Shown: in pieces, positions 1 to 9,183 of the stretch
How positions within the stretch are numbered: position 1 is the first letter of the stretch
Layout: every line of letters starts with the position of its first letter
Origin: Methylocystis parvus OBBP
GTDB lineage: Bacteria; Pseudomonadota; Alphaproteobacteria; Rhizobiales; Beijerinckiaceae
NCBI RefSeq assembly: GCF_027571405.1
Contig: NZ_CP092968.1
Location: forward strand, 992,001-1,056,000
Direction of reading: 5' to 3'
Length of the DNA stretch: 64,000 nucleotides
Position numbers and translations under genes: made by a program
The notes under the pieces: generated by a model
What the model was told of the DNA's origin: nothing
What the model saw: the letters and a program-made list of their open reading frames with translations, nothing else
Database searches by the model: none

Positions 1-599
<599 letters not shown>

Positions 600-602
600 C
601 CC

Positions 603-1052
603 ATGGGCGCCTCCGTTTCCGCTCCGGGCCGCAAGGGCGGCCGTCGCCGCCGCGGCGTGCCGCGCTACGGCGCCATGGCCGAGATCAACATGACGCCCTT
701 CATCGACGTCATGCTGGTGCTGCTCATCATCTTCATGGTCGCGGCGCCCCTGCTCGCAACCGGCGTCGCGGTCGATCTCCCGCAGACCAAAGCCGGCGCG
801 CTCAATATCGACCAGAAGCCAATCTCCATCGCCATCGACGACAAGGGCCAGATCTTCCTGATGGATCAACCCGTCGAGATCGCGCAGCTTCTCGATAAGC
901 TGAAGGAGACGACGAAGCAGGGCTTCGACGAGCGCATTTACGTTCGCGGCTCCAAGGCGGTGAATTACGGCCGCGTGGCCGAAGTCATGTCGCTCGTCAC
1001 CACGGCGGGATACAAGAAAGTCGCTCTGGTGACGGAGCAGGAGAAGAAGTGA
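603..1052 (+). CDS. tolR: TolR, ExbD/TolR family
   Basis: Energy-transducing partner of TolQ, 149 residues, normal for the family. A basic N-terminus ([10 protein letters not shown]) precedes a single membrane segment of about residues 32-55. This contains the conserved aspartate D35 in [11 protein letters not shown], which in this family carries the proton. The remainder is a periplasmic domain. The ATG at 603 lies 3 bases after the tolQ stop, and tolA starts 7 bases after the tolR stop, so the three genes are read as one operon. Confidence 0.96.
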   Translation: MGASVSAPGRKGGRRRRGVPRYGAMAEINMTPFIDVMLVLLIIFMVAAPLLATGVAVDLPQTKAGALNIDQKPISIAIDDKGQIFLMDQPVEIAQLLDKLKETTKQGFDERIYVRGSKAVNYGRVAEVMSLVTTAGYKKVALVTEQEKK

Positions 1053-1059
1053 GGCTCGA

Positions 1060-2301
1060 ATGAGAGTTTCGCGCTCCGAGCCCGGCGTCGTCATCTCCTC
1101 CGCGGCCCATGCGGGCCTGCTGGTGGCGGCGCTCGTGCTGTTCTCGGACGCGCCGAAATTCGACGATGTCGAGGAGCCGATCCCTGTCGAGGTCGTCACC
1201 GAAGACGCGCCGACTCAGGTGACCAAGGGCGAGAAAACGGCGCCTCACGCCAAGCCCGCGCATCGCGCCGACAAGGTCGCCAAGGAGGCCGAAGCCAAGC
1301 CGCATCCGCCGCTCGCGGAAGCCAGGAAGGACGTCCCCGTCCCGCCCCCGCCTCTCAAGCGCCTGCCGGACCCCGGAGCCGACGACAAGCCGGAGCCGCT
1401 CCCGCCCAAGCGCGTCGCCGCCCTGCCCCCGGCGCCCGAGCCGCCGACGCGGCCCGTCGAGAAAAAGCCCGAGCCGCAAAAGCCTGTCGAAAGGCCGGCC
1501 GAGGCGAAGCCCGCGCCGGCGCCGCCCGCCAAGCCCAAAGCCGCCGCGCCTGAAAAGGAGCCGGACGAGCCGAAGGACGCGGAGATCGTGAAGCCGAAGC
1601 CGCCTCAGCGTCCAAAGCCGGAGAAGGAAGCGAAGGAGACGCCGAAGCCGGAAAAGAAGCCGGAGCCGGAGAAGGCCGACGTGAAAGTGGAGGTGAAGCC
1701 CGCGCCCGAGAAGCCGCGCCTGAAGGCCGATGACGTCGCCAGGCTTCTCGAGAGCAAGAAGGCGGAAGAGAAGCCTGCGAAGACGCAGAACGGCGCGGAG
1801 GGCGAGGCGGCGGAAAGGAATATGAGGGGCGCGAAGCCGAAATCCGGCGACGAGAATGCGCCCAAGTCGAAATTCGACGCGGCGAGCATCGCCAATATGC
1901 TCAGCAAGGAAGCGCCGCAGCGCCGCGCCGCGACCGACAAGGAGATCCGGACCGCCTCTATCGGGACGCCGGCGGGCGCCGCGCCGAAACTGTCCGCCTC
2001 AATGGAGGCCCGCATCGCGTCCTACATCCACGATCATTACCATCCGTGCTGGGCGTCGGCGCTGTCGCTCGGCGGCGCCACTTTCGCGCCGGTCGTCGAA
2101 TTCCACCTCTCGCGCGACGGCGCGCTGGAAGGCCGCCCCCGCCTCGTGAACCCTTCCGCCAACCCCGTGGAGCAGGCGCGCGGCGAACAGGCCGTGCAGG
2201 CGGTGCGCCGCTGCAGCCCCATGAAAATTCCGTCGGAATTCATGCCCTTTTACGAGGAAGCGCTGCATGAAGTGACCATCCGTTTCCAGGATGCGAATTG
2301 A
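1060..2301 (+). CDS. tolA: TolA, periplasm-spanning Tol protein
   Basis: Links the TolQR motor to TolB and Pal at the outer membrane. The 413-residue protein has one N-terminal membrane anchor (about residues 8-27, GVVISSAAHAGLLVAALVLF). It is followed by a long Pro/Lys/Glu-rich extended region (about 65-260) and a C-terminal folded domain from about residue 310 (MEARIASYIHDHYHPCWAS), which matches the TonB/TolA C-terminal fold. The low-complexity middle varies in length between species. The same GC-rich repeats create several long antisense ORFs here, which are not genes. Confidence 0.93.
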   Translation: MRVSRSEPGVVISSAAHAGLLVAALVLFSDAPKFDDVEEPIPVEVVTEDAPTQVTKGEKTAPHAKPAHRADKVAKEAEAKPHPPLAEARKDVPVPPPPLKRLPDPGADDKPEPLPPKRVAALPPAPEPPTRPVEKKPEPQKPVERPAEAKPAPAPPAKPKAAAPEKEPDEPKDAEIVKPKPPQRPKPEKEAKETPKPEKKPEPEKADVKVEVKPAPEKPRLKADDVARLLESKKAEEKPAKTQNGAEGEAAERNMRGAKPKSGDENAPKSKFDAASIANMLSKEAPQRRAATDKEIRTASIGTPAGAAPKLSASMEARIASYIHDHYHPCWASALSLGGATFAPVVEFHLSRDGALEGRPRLVNPSANPVEQARGEQAVQAVRRCSPMKIPSEFMPFYEEALHEVTIRFQDAN

Positions 2302-2361
2302 TGCTGGCTCGCGTCGCTCAGTTCAGGCGCGGTCATGGCTGCGCCGCCCCCCGCCCTTTAT

Positions 2362-2465
2362 CCCTCCCCGCAAGGGGGAGGAAGGCGGCTTACGCCCTGG
2401 TCGCGGGCCTTCGAGGATCAACCCGAACGGGGCGGCCTCATCCCTCCCCCGCGAAGCGCGGGGAG
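2362..2465. repeat. GC-rich palindromic intergenic repeats (family R1), two hairpins
   Basis: Two hairpins lie between tolA and tolB: CCTCCCC-GCAA-GGGGGAGG near 2363-2381 and CCTCCCCCGCG-AA-GCGCGGGGAGG near 2443-2465. The same CCCTCCCC/GGGGAGGG arms recur at 5258-5400, 8864-8991, 27511-27579 and 45441-45535. They resemble REP-type mobile palindromes and are transcribed within the tol operon. Confidence 0.7.
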
Positions 2466-2536
2466 GAGCGTCTTAGCTATAGAGATGTCAATCGTCACTC
2501 CCTGCGCTTCGCTTCGAACTGCGAGCGCTACTCAAT

Positions 2537-2570
2537 GGACTTCGCATGACCCGGGACTTCGCATGACCCG
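2537..2570 (+). repeat. 17-bp perfect tandem duplication at the tolB start
   Basis: GGACTTCGCATGACCCG occurs twice head to tail (2537-2553 and 2554-2570). Each copy carries an ATG. The upstream one (2546) is out of frame with tolB; the downstream one (2563) is the tolB start. Seen directly in the sequence. Confidence 0.95.
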
Positions 2571-3864
2571 CCTCATCACCCGCCGCGCCGCCGCCGGCCT
2601 CATCGCCGGCGCCGCTCTCGCGCCCGTCGCGCCCGCGCGCGCCGGGCGCATCATCGATCTCAAGGGCGGCGGCTTTCAGCCGATCAACATCGCCATCGCG
2701 CCTTTCGTCGGCGACGAGGCCGCGCGCACCATCACGTCGGTTACGCAGAACAACTTCAAGCGTTCGGTCTTTCTGCATCCGGTGGACGCCAATGTCGGCG
2801 GAGGCGGTTCGCCGGACCAGCCCGATCTCGACGCCTACAAGACCGTCAATGCGCAATTCGTGCTGACCGGCCGCTCGCAGCGCGCGGGCGACGGACGGCT
2901 GAAAACCGAATTCCGCCTTTTCGACGTGACGACCGGCGAGCAGGTCGCGGGCCAGCAATATGTGACGGAAGCCTCCAACATGCGCCGCGTCGCGCATCTT
3001 TTGTCCGACGCGGTTTTCACGCGCGTCACCGGCGAGAAAGGCTTCTTCGACACGCGCATCGTCTTCGTCGACGAGAGCGGCCCGAAGGACAAACGCCGCA
3101 AGCGTCTCGCCATGATGGATCAGGACGGCGCCAACGTCCGCTATCTGACGCGCGGCGACGAGCTCGTCGTCACGCCGCGCTTCTCGCCTTCCTCGCTCGA
3201 CGTCACTTACATGGCGTTCAACGACGATGGCGATCCCAAAGTCCTGCTGATGAATATCGAGAACAGCCAGCGCGAGGTCGTCGGCAACTTCCCCGGCATG
3301 ACCTTCTCGCCGCGCTTCTCGCCCGACGGGCAGAAGATCATCATGTCGCTGTCGCAGGGCTCCTCGACCAATCTCTACACGATGGATTTGCGCTCACGCA
3401 CGACGACGCGGCTCACCGACACGAGCGCCATCGACACGGCGCCGTCCTATTCGCCGGACGGCGCGCGCATCTGCTTCGAGAGCGACCGCGGCGGTTCGCA
3501 GCAGATTTACGTCATGGGCGCGCATGGCGGCGAGGCCAAGCGCATCTCCTTTAGCGGCGGCCGCTACTCGACGCCGGTCTGGAGCCCCAAGGGCGACTAC
3601 ATCGCCTTCACCAAGCAGAATGGCGGCAATTTCGCCATCGGCGTGATGAAGACCGACGGCTCGGGCGAGCGCATCCTCACCGAGGGCTTCCACAATGAAG
3701 GCCCCACCTGGGCGCCGAACGGGCTGTTCCTGATGTTTTTCCGCGAAAGCGGCGGCTCGGGCGGACCGAAGATTCACATGGTGGACGTGTTCGGCCGCTC
3801 CGAGACGCTCGTGCCGACGCCGAACTATGCGAGCGACCCGGCATGGGGGCCGTTGCAGGATTGA
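2563..3864 (+). CDS. tolB: TolB, periplasmic beta-propeller of the Tol-Pal system
   Basis: Periplasmic protein that docks to Pal and is controlled by TolA. The start chosen is ATG 2563 (433 residues), because it gives a twin-arginine-like or Sec-type signal ([20 protein letters not shown], then APARA) directly before mature TolB. The frame stays open further upstream to 2335, but that stretch is only R1 repeat. Propeller blades are seen as FSPDG-type motifs: [35 protein letters not shown] and [12 protein letters not shown]. Pal, which normally follows tolB, is not next; an MntA/HepT pair is, 30 bases downstream. Confidence 0.95.
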   Translation: MTRLITRRAAAGLIAGAALAPVAPARAGRIIDLKGGGFQPINIAIAPFVGDEAARTITSVTQNNFKRSVFLHPVDANVGGGGSPDQPDLDAYKTVNAQFVLTGRSQRAGDGRLKTEFRLFDVTTGEQVAGQQYVTEASNMRRVAHLLSDAVFTRVTGEKGFFDTRIVFVDESGPKDKRRKRLAMMDQDGANVRYLTRGDELVVTPRFSPSSLDVTYMAFNDDGDPKVLLMNIENSQREVVGNFPGMTFSPRFSPDGQKIIMSLSQGSSTNLYTMDLRSRTTTRLTDTSAIDTAPSYSPDGARICFESDRGGSQQIYVMGAHGGEAKRISFSGGRYSTPVWSPKGDYIAFTKQNGGNFAIGVMKTDGSGERILTEGFHNEGPTWAPNGLFLMFFRESGGSGGPKIHMVDVFGRSETLVPTPNYASDPAWGPLQD

Positions 3865-3894
3865 GACGGTGCGCGTTTCAGCTAGAATAGACCC

Positions 3895-4191
3895 GTGAAC
3901 CGCGATCAGATCCTTTCCGAACTCAGACGCAACAGCGCCGCGATCAAGGCTCGTGGAGCGACGGCGCTGTACCTGTACGGCTCCGCGGCGAACGACGAAG
4001 CCGGACCTGAAAGCGATGTCGACCTCTTCATCGACTACGACCCTGCTGGCGGCTTTAACGCCCTCGACCTTGTCGACCTCAAGCTGCTCCTGGAAGAAGA
4101 GTTGCACACGCCCGTCGATCTGACGACCAGAGACGGGCTCCATCCCCGGCTCCGCCCCCGGATCGAGGGCTCAGCCGTCCGCGTGTTCTGA
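3895..4191 (+). CDS. mntA: MntA-type nucleotidyltransferase (antitoxin of MntA/HepT pair)
   Basis: Minimal nucleotidyltransferase, 98 residues, GTG start. The MntA signature GSx10DxD is complete: GSAANDEAGPES then DVD. Known for this family: MntA neutralises HepT by adding AMP units to a tyrosine of the HEPN toxin. The stop overlaps the following hepT start by one base (TGATG). It begins 30 bases after tolB on the same strand, so it may be co-transcribed with the tol genes. Confidence 0.85.
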   Translation: MNRDQILSELRRNSAAIKARGATALYLYGSAANDEAGPESDVDLFIDYDPAGGFNALDLVDLKLLLEEELHTPVDLTTRDGLHPRLRPRIEGSAVRVF

Positions 4192-4538
4192 TGCCGCGTG
4201 AGTTTCGACACGCCATTGATGACATGCTGGCGGCGATCCAGGGTGCTGAGCGCGCGGTATCAGGAAAGACCATCGACGACTACCGCGCCGACTGGATTTT
4301 GAAACATGCGATTGAACGCGCGGTCGAGATCATATCCGAGGCCAGCCGAGCCCTGCCGGCGGACGTAACCGCCACTCAGCCGCAGATCAATTGGCGCGCG
4401 GTCCGCGCAATTGGAAATGTGCTTCGCCACGAATATCATTCTCTTTCCGACCCGATCCTGTGGAATGTCGTCATAGACGAATTTCCGCGCCTGAAGACGG
4501 CGCTGCAAGCGATTATGGAGCAATTTCCGGAACGATGA
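4191..4538 (+). CDS. hepT: HepT-like HEPN ribonuclease toxin (DUF86)
   Basis: 115-residue helical protein of the DUF86/HEPN group, expected to cleave RNA when not modified by MntA. The active-site region reads RAIGNVLRHEYHSL, containing the HxY of the HEPN motif. The variant GNVLRHEY, rather than RNRLxHxY, is an established form in this family. It overlaps mntA by 1 base at the start and ung by 4 bases at the end (ATGA), so it is translationally tied to both neighbours. Confidence 0.83.
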   Translation: MPREFRHAIDDMLAAIQGAERAVSGKTIDDYRADWILKHAIERAVEIISEASRALPADVTATQPQINWRAVRAIGNVLRHEYHSLSDPILWNVVIDEFPRLKTALQAIMEQFPER

Positions 4539-5203
4539 CCAAACCCGTCCGCATCGATGAAAGCTGGAAGAGGCGTCTCGCAAGCGAGTTCGAGAAAGCC
4601 TACTTCACCGAGCTTCGCGAATTCGTGCGAAACGAATACGCGTCCGGCGCGATCTATCCGCCGGCCGCGCAGATCTTCCGCGCTTTCGACGAGTGCCCCT
4701 TCGACAAGGTGAAGGTCGTCATTCTCGGACAGGACCCTTATCACGGTCCCGGACAGGCGAACGGCCTTTGCTTCGCGGTCGGCGCCAATGTGCCGCCGCC
4801 GCCGTCGCTGCAGAATATCTTCAAGGAGATCGAGGCCGATTTCGGCCGCCCGGTCTCACGCGACCCCGATCTTTCGCGCTGGGCGAAACAGGGCGTGCTG
4901 TTGTTGAACGCGACGCTCACCGTGCGCGCGTCGCAGGCGGGATCGCATCAGAACAAGGGCTGGGAGCAGTTCACCGACGCCGCCGTGCACGCCTTGTCGC
5001 GCGAGCGCGAAGGCGTCGTCTTCATGCTCTGGGGCTCCTATGCGCGGCGCAAGGGCGCCGGCATCGACCGCAAAAAGCACCTCGTGCTCGAATGCGCGCA
5101 CCCCTCGCCGCTCTCGGCGCATAACGGGTTCTTTGGTTGCAGGCATTTTTCGAAGGCGAATGATTATCTCGCCGCGCATGGCGAGACGCCGATCGAATGG
5201 TGA
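4535..5203 (+). CDS. ung: Uracil-DNA glycosylase, family 1
   Basis: Removes uracil from DNA at the start of base excision repair. The start chosen is ATG 4535 (222 residues, family-typical). The longer open frame back to 4391 is only hepT read in another frame. The water-activating motif GQDPYHGPGQANG has its catalytic Asp at residue 67. The C-terminal HPSPLSAHNGFFGC leucine-loop motif is intact. The start codon lies inside the end of hepT (ATGA overlap), so translation of ung may depend on ribosomes finishing hepT. Confidence 0.96.
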   Translation: MTKPVRIDESWKRRLASEFEKAYFTELREFVRNEYASGAIYPPAAQIFRAFDECPFDKVKVVILGQDPYHGPGQANGLCFAVGANVPPPPSLQNIFKEIEADFGRPVSRDPDLSRWAKQGVLLLNATLTVRASQAGSHQNKGWEQFTDAAVHALSREREGVVFMLWGSYARRKGAGIDRKKHLVLECAHPSPLSAHNGFFGCRHFSKANDYLAAHGETPIEW

Positions 5204-5238
5204 CGAACGCCGTGGCGTCCTTCGAAGATTGTTGCAGC

Positions 5239-5400
5239 GGCGCCGCCCCCACCCTGCCCTCCCCGCAAGGGGGAGGGATGATGCCGCGCCGTGCGGGATC
5301 ACGCTCAAACGCGGCAGGTGCGAACAGGATCAGCCGTCTCGATCGCGAGCCCCTCCCTCCCTCTTGCGGGGAGGGATCAAGGGTGGGGGCCGGCGCCGCG
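5239..5400. repeat. Inverted pair of R1 palindromic repeats
   Basis: Two R1 copies face each other downstream of ung: a left copy at about 5239-5277 (CCCTCCCC-GCAAG-GGGGAGGG) and a right copy at about 5351-5400. The right copy continues into a conserved tail, GGGATCAAGG then GGCGCCGCGAC, that reappears at 27540-27566. The pair could fold into a large stem after ung and the convergent antiporter gene. Confidence 0.75.
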
Positions 5401-5440
5401 ACAAGAATGTTGAAGGTCGTGGTCGCTCATCGACGCTCGC

Positions 5441-6553
5441 TCAGGGCACGAATAGGAAAAACACATATGTCGCGAAGACGACGAGATGAACAAGGCCGGT
5501 GAGGACGTTCGTCCGCCCGGCGCCGAAGCTCACCACGGAGAGCATCAGCGTGAGCATGAGCATCGCCGAGTCGCGCTTGTCGAGACCGAACATGATCTCG
5601 CGCTCGGTGGCGAGGCTGAGGAGCGCCACGGCCGGCACCGTGAGTCCGATCGTCGCCACGACGGAGCCGAGCGCGCCGTTCAGGCTCGTCTGCAGCGCGT
5701 TTCGATGCGCTGCGCGAATGGAATTGAGCGACTCCGGCAGAAGCACGACCGTCGAAACGATGGCCCCGCTGACGGGATTGATCTGCTGCACGCCGACCCA
5801 GTTCAAACCCGCTTCGAGCGCCGGTATCACGCGTTCCGCGAGGAGCGAGACGCCGAGCAGACTCGCGCCGAGGCCGACCACCGAGAGAATCGTATCGCGA
5901 AGCGACGGCTTCATTTCGCCATGCCCCAGGGCCGCGGCGTGAACGTCGATGAAATAGGACCGGTGCCGCACCGTCTGAATGAAGAGGAATGACGCATAGA
6001 GAAGGATCGACAGCACGCTCACAAAGGCGAGCTGCGGCGGCGTCAATGTCGGTCCGGCGCTGGAGGTCGTGAAGTCGGGCAGAACCAGCGTGAGCACGGA
6101 CAGCGCGATCAACACCGCAAGATATGCGCTCGCGCCCATCGGATGCAGCTCCTGCTCGCCGTGGCGGAAACCGCCGAGCAGCAGACAGAGCCCGACGAGC
6201 CCGTTGCAGACGATCATGATGGCGGAAAAAACCGCTTCACGGGCTTCGGTCGGATCCTCGTCGCCATGCGCGATCATCGACGACATGATCGCCACTTCGA
6301 TGATCGTGACGGAAATGGTGAGCACCACCGTGCCGAGCGGCTCGCCGACTTTCAAGCCGACAAGCTCCGCATGCTGCAGCGTCGCGAAAACCGCGCCCAC
6401 GATCAGCGCGGCGGCGAGCAATGGCGGAAGGAAGGCGATGGACGGGTGGAGATGCTGAATCCAGATCTCTCCGGCGCTGAAAGCCGCTGCAAGACCGAGC
6501 GCCAAAGCCGGGAACACTATCCCGCCGATCGTGATCCCGCCGCCGCCGCTCAT
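5441..6553 (-). CDS. chaA: Calcium/cation-proton antiporter, CaCA family (ChaA-like)
   Basis: Multi-span inner-membrane exchanger, about 370 residues and 10-11 hydrophobic segments. The two CaCA alpha-repeat acid motifs are visible: VTIIEVAIMSSMI in the first half and VVLLPESLNSIRAA in the second, which place the ion-coordinating glutamates. The start chosen is ATG 6553, which has a GGGGGCGG stretch just upstream; a TTG at 6577 would add eight residues. Known for ChaA: Ca2+ or Na+/K+ export in exchange for protons. Ion specificity cannot be read from sequence. Confidence 0.88.
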   Translation of the reverse strand: MSGGGGITIGGIVFPALALGLAAAFSAGEIWIQHLHPSIAFLPPLLAAALIVGAVFATLQHAELVGLKVGEPLGTVVLTISVTIIEVAIMSSMIAHGDEDPTEAREAVFSAIMIVCNGLVGLCLLLGGFRHGEQELHPMGASAYLAVLIALSVLTLVLPDFTTSSAGPTLTPPQLAFVSVLSILLYASFLFIQTVRHRSYFIDVHAAALGHGEMKPSLRDTILSVVGLGASLLGVSLLAERVIPALEAGLNWVGVQQINPVSGAIVSTVVLLPESLNSIRAAHRNALQTSLNGALGSVVATIGLTVPAVALLSLATEREIMFGLDKRDSAMLMLTLMLSVVSFGAGRTNVLTGLVHLVVFATYVFFLFVP

Positions 6554-6819
6554 TCCGCCCCCGATATATAACCCCAAGCTCGGCGGAGACTTTGCCGGCG
6601 CCGTGCGACGAGCGCAAGCGCAGACGTCGCCAGCGTAAAATTCGGGTGCATGGGCGGAGCCGCGCGTGCTGTTTCATCTCAAGACGCGGCCGGACGAAGG
6701 CGACGTCCGGTCGATTTCGGGCTGACGAAACCGCCGCCCGTCGAAAGCCGGGCTGCAGATGCGGGGCCATGCTTTTCAAAGTTCTTCCCATCGCCGCAAA
6801 CGGAGCATAAATCTGGGAC

Positions 6820-8802
6820 ATGACCCCGCCTCCGATCGCGCCGCGCGACCTCCCGCCCGAGGAAGACGACATAGTCGACGCGAGCGACGCGCCGATCGAG
6901 GAGGACGCGCCGCCGGAGGAAGATGCGCCGCAGACGCCCGAGAGCGTGAAGCGCGGCGTCGCGGTCATCAAGAAATATTGGAAGCATGCGCCGAACGGCC
7001 CCGGCGTCTATCGCATGATCGCCGAGAATGGCGAGGTGCTTTACGTCGGCAAGGCCAAGAATGTCCGCAAGCGCGTGGCGAGCTATACGCGCCTCGCCGG
7101 TCATGTGAACCGCATCGCGCGCATGATTTCGGCGACGACGTCGATGGTCTTCATCTCGGTGGAGACGGAGACCGAGGCGCTGCTGCTCGAGGCGAACCTC
7201 ATCAAGCAGATGAAGCCCCGCTTCAACGTGCTGATGCGGGACGACAAGTCCTTTCCCTATATCCTCATCGCGCGCGATCACGCGGCGCCGCAGATCGCCA
7301 AGCATCGCGGCGCGCGCGTGCGCAAGGGAGATTATTTCGGACCCTTCGCCAGCGTCTGGGCCGTCAATCGCGCATTGAACGCGCTGGAGCGCGCCTTTCT
7401 TTTGCGCTCCTGCGCGCAGAGCTTCTACGACAATCGCACGCGGCCATGCCTGCTTTATCAGATCAAGCGCTGCGCCGGGCCGTGCACGGGCGAGATTTCG
7501 ATCGACGATTACGCCGTGCTGGTGCAGGAGGCGCGCGATTTTCTCTCCGGCAAGAGCAGGAGCGTGCGCGAGCAGCTCGCAACGGAGATGACGGAGGCGG
7601 CGGAAAAGCTCGAATTCGAGCGCGCGGCGCGATTGCGCGACCGCATTTCGGCGCTTTCGGCGATACAGGGCGCGCAGGGGATCAATCCGCGCAGCGTCGA
7701 AGAGGCCGACGTCTTCGCCATCGCCAAGGACGCCGGGCGCTTCTGCATCGAGGCCTTCTTCTTCCGCGCCTATCAGAACTGGGGCAACCGTTCCTATTTC
7801 CCCCGCGCCGACGCGAGCCTCACCGAGGCCGAGGTGCTCGACTCATTTCTTGCGCAGTTCTACGACGAGCACCCTTCCGCGCGCTGCGTGCTGCTCTCGC
7901 ATCCGATCGAGGACAGCGCGCTTCTGGAGGACGCGCTCTCCGCGAAGCTGCGCCGCAATGTCGACGTGATCGCGCCGCAGCGCGGCGAGAAGCGCGAGCT
8001 TGTGGAGCATGCGCTCAACAATGCAAAGCAGGCGCTCGGCCGCAAGCTGGCGGAGGATGCAAGCCAATTGAGATTGCTGGCGGCGCTCGGCGAGGTCTTC
8101 GGCCTCCCCGCCGCGCCGCGCCGCGTCGAAGTCTATGACAATTCGCATACGGGCGGACAACAGGCCATCGGCGCAATGATCGTCGCGGGGCCGTCGGGCT
8201 TCATGAAGACTCATTATCGCACCTTCAACATCAAGAGCGCGGATATCGCGCCCGGCGACGATTACGGCATGATGCGCGAAGTGCTGACGCGCCGCTTCGC
8301 GCGCCTCGCCAAGGAGCCGGAGAAGGAAGCCGATCCCGAAGCTTTCCCCGCCAAGCCCGATCTCGTGCTGATCGATGGCGGGCGCGGACAGTTCGACGTG
8401 GCGCGCGAAGCCTTGCGCGAAAGCGGCGTCGAAGGCGTGGCGCTCGCCTCCATCGCCAAGGGCCGCGATCGCGACGCGGGGCGCGAGCAGTTCTTCGTCG
8501 TCGGACGCGAGCCTTTCCGCCTGCCGCCGCACGATCCGGCGCTCTATTTCGTGCAGCGCCTGCGCGACGAAGCCCACCGTTTCGCCATCGGCACGCATCG
8601 CGCGCGGCGCAAGAAGGAGTTCACGAAGAACCCGCTCGATGAGATTGCGGGGATCGGGCCGTCGCGCAAGCGCGCGCTGCTGCTCGCCTTCGGCTCCGCG
8701 AAAGGCGTCGCGCGGGCGGGGCTATCAGACCTCGAAAAAACGCCCGGCATCAACAAGGCGACGGCGCGGATGGTGTACGATCATTTTCAAAGGGGCGATT
8801 GA
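6820..8802 (+). CDS. uvrC: UvrC, excinuclease ABC subunit C
   Basis: Dual-incision nuclease of nucleotide excision repair, 660 residues. After an acidic N-terminal tail of about 45 residues comes the GIY-YIG domain (GVYRM near 62 and LYVGKAK near 74-80). Next are the UVR domain that pairs with UvrB ([14 protein letters not shown]), the RNase H-like half with VYDNSHTGG and [10 protein letters not shown], and C-terminal helix-hairpin-helix motifs ([21 protein letters not shown]). All modules are present. uvrB is elsewhere in this window at 33970-36546. Confidence 0.97.
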   Translation: MTPPPIAPRDLPPEEDDIVDASDAPIEEDAPPEEDAPQTPESVKRGVAVIKKYWKHAPNGPGVYRMIAENGEVLYVGKAKNVRKRVASYTRLAGHVNRIARMISATTSMVFISVETETEALLLEANLIKQMKPRFNVLMRDDKSFPYILIARDHAAPQIAKHRGARVRKGDYFGPFASVWAVNRALNALERAFLLRSCAQSFYDNRTRPCLLYQIKRCAGPCTGEISIDDYAVLVQEARDFLSGKSRSVREQLATEMTEAAEKLEFERAARLRDRISALSAIQGAQGINPRSVEEADVFAIAKDAGRFCIEAFFFRAYQNWGNRSYFPRADASLTEAEVLDSFLAQFYDEHPSARCVLLSHPIEDSALLEDALSAKLRRNVDVIAPQRGEKRELVEHALNNAKQALGRKLAEDASQLRLLAALGEVFGLPAAPRRVEVYDNSHTGGQQAIGAMIVAGPSGFMKTHYRTFNIKSADIAPGDDYGMMREVLTRRFARLAKEPEKEADPEAFPAKPDLVLIDGGRGQFDVAREALRESGVEGVALASIAKGRDRDAGREQFFVVGREPFRLPPHDPALYFVQRLRDEAHRFAIGTHRARRKKEFTKNPLDEIAGIGPSRKRALLLAFGSAKGVARAGLSDLEKTPGINKATARMVYDHFQRGD

Positions 8803-8863
8803 GCTCCCAGACGCATCCAAGCCAATCAGATGAACGACAATCTCTGACGTTAGCCGCCCAATA

Positions 8864-8991
8864 CCTCCCCTTTACGGGGAGGTCGGCGGCCGCAGGCCGA
8901 CGGGTGGGGCTCGCGCCGCAATAAATATGGTGGGGGCTTAACCCCACCCGGCCCCGCATTCGCGGGGCCACCCTCCCCGTAAAGGGGAGGG
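8864..8991. repeat. Cluster of nested R1-type hairpins
   Basis: Four inverted repeats occur in 128 bases: CCTCCCC-TTTAC-GGGGAGG (8864-8882), GGTGGGG-GCTTAA-CCCCACC (8929-8948), GGCCCCGC-ATTC-GCGGGGCC (8950-8969) and CCCTCCCC-GTAAA-GGGGAGGG (8971-8991). The first and last are inverted copies of each other, giving a larger enclosing stem. Confidence 0.85.
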
Positions 8992-9041
8992 ATTCGCTCA
9001 CGACCGGCATTCACCCGATTGCCCTGCAAGCGCATACCTCT

Positions 9042-9122
9042 CGTCATTGCGAGTGAAGCGAAGCAATCCAGAACCGTGATGACGCTCTGGATTGCTTCAT
9101 CGCTCCGCTCCTCGCAATGACG
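9042..9122. repeat. R2 palindromic repeat (CGTCATTGCGAG family)
   Basis: The left arm begins CGTCATTGCGAG and runs to AAGCAATCCAGA. The right arm is the inverted counterpart, TCTGGATTGCTTC to CTCGCAATGACG. A second copy lies at 45325-45407. This motif is a widespread type of intergenic palindrome in alphaproteobacteria. Confidence 0.85.
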
Positions 9123-9183
9123 GACGGGCGAAACGGTAACAAGGAGGAGACGAACAAAAAGACCGGCTGCTTTGCAAACGCCC

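Larger units (their letters stand above)
8803..9183. other. Non-coding stretch made of palindromic repeats
   Basis: No gene is supported here between uvrC and the convergent DUF1963 gene. The stretch is almost filled by two repeat types: an R1 cluster (8864-8991) and an R2 palindrome (9042-9122). The rest shows nothing recognisable. Confidence 0.75.

Noticed and set aside
2335..2562. N-terminal extension of TolB to the upstream Met at 2335
   Set aside because: The extra residues translate the R1 repeats and would place the signal peptide inside the protein.
5239..5400. Small plus-strand ORFs between ung and the antiporter
   Set aside because: They consist of repeat sequence in several frames and have no ribosome sites or family matches.
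8864..9122. CRISPR-like array from the repeated arms
   Set aside because: The arms are palindromes of two different families without regular spacing or unique spacers, and no cas genes are near.
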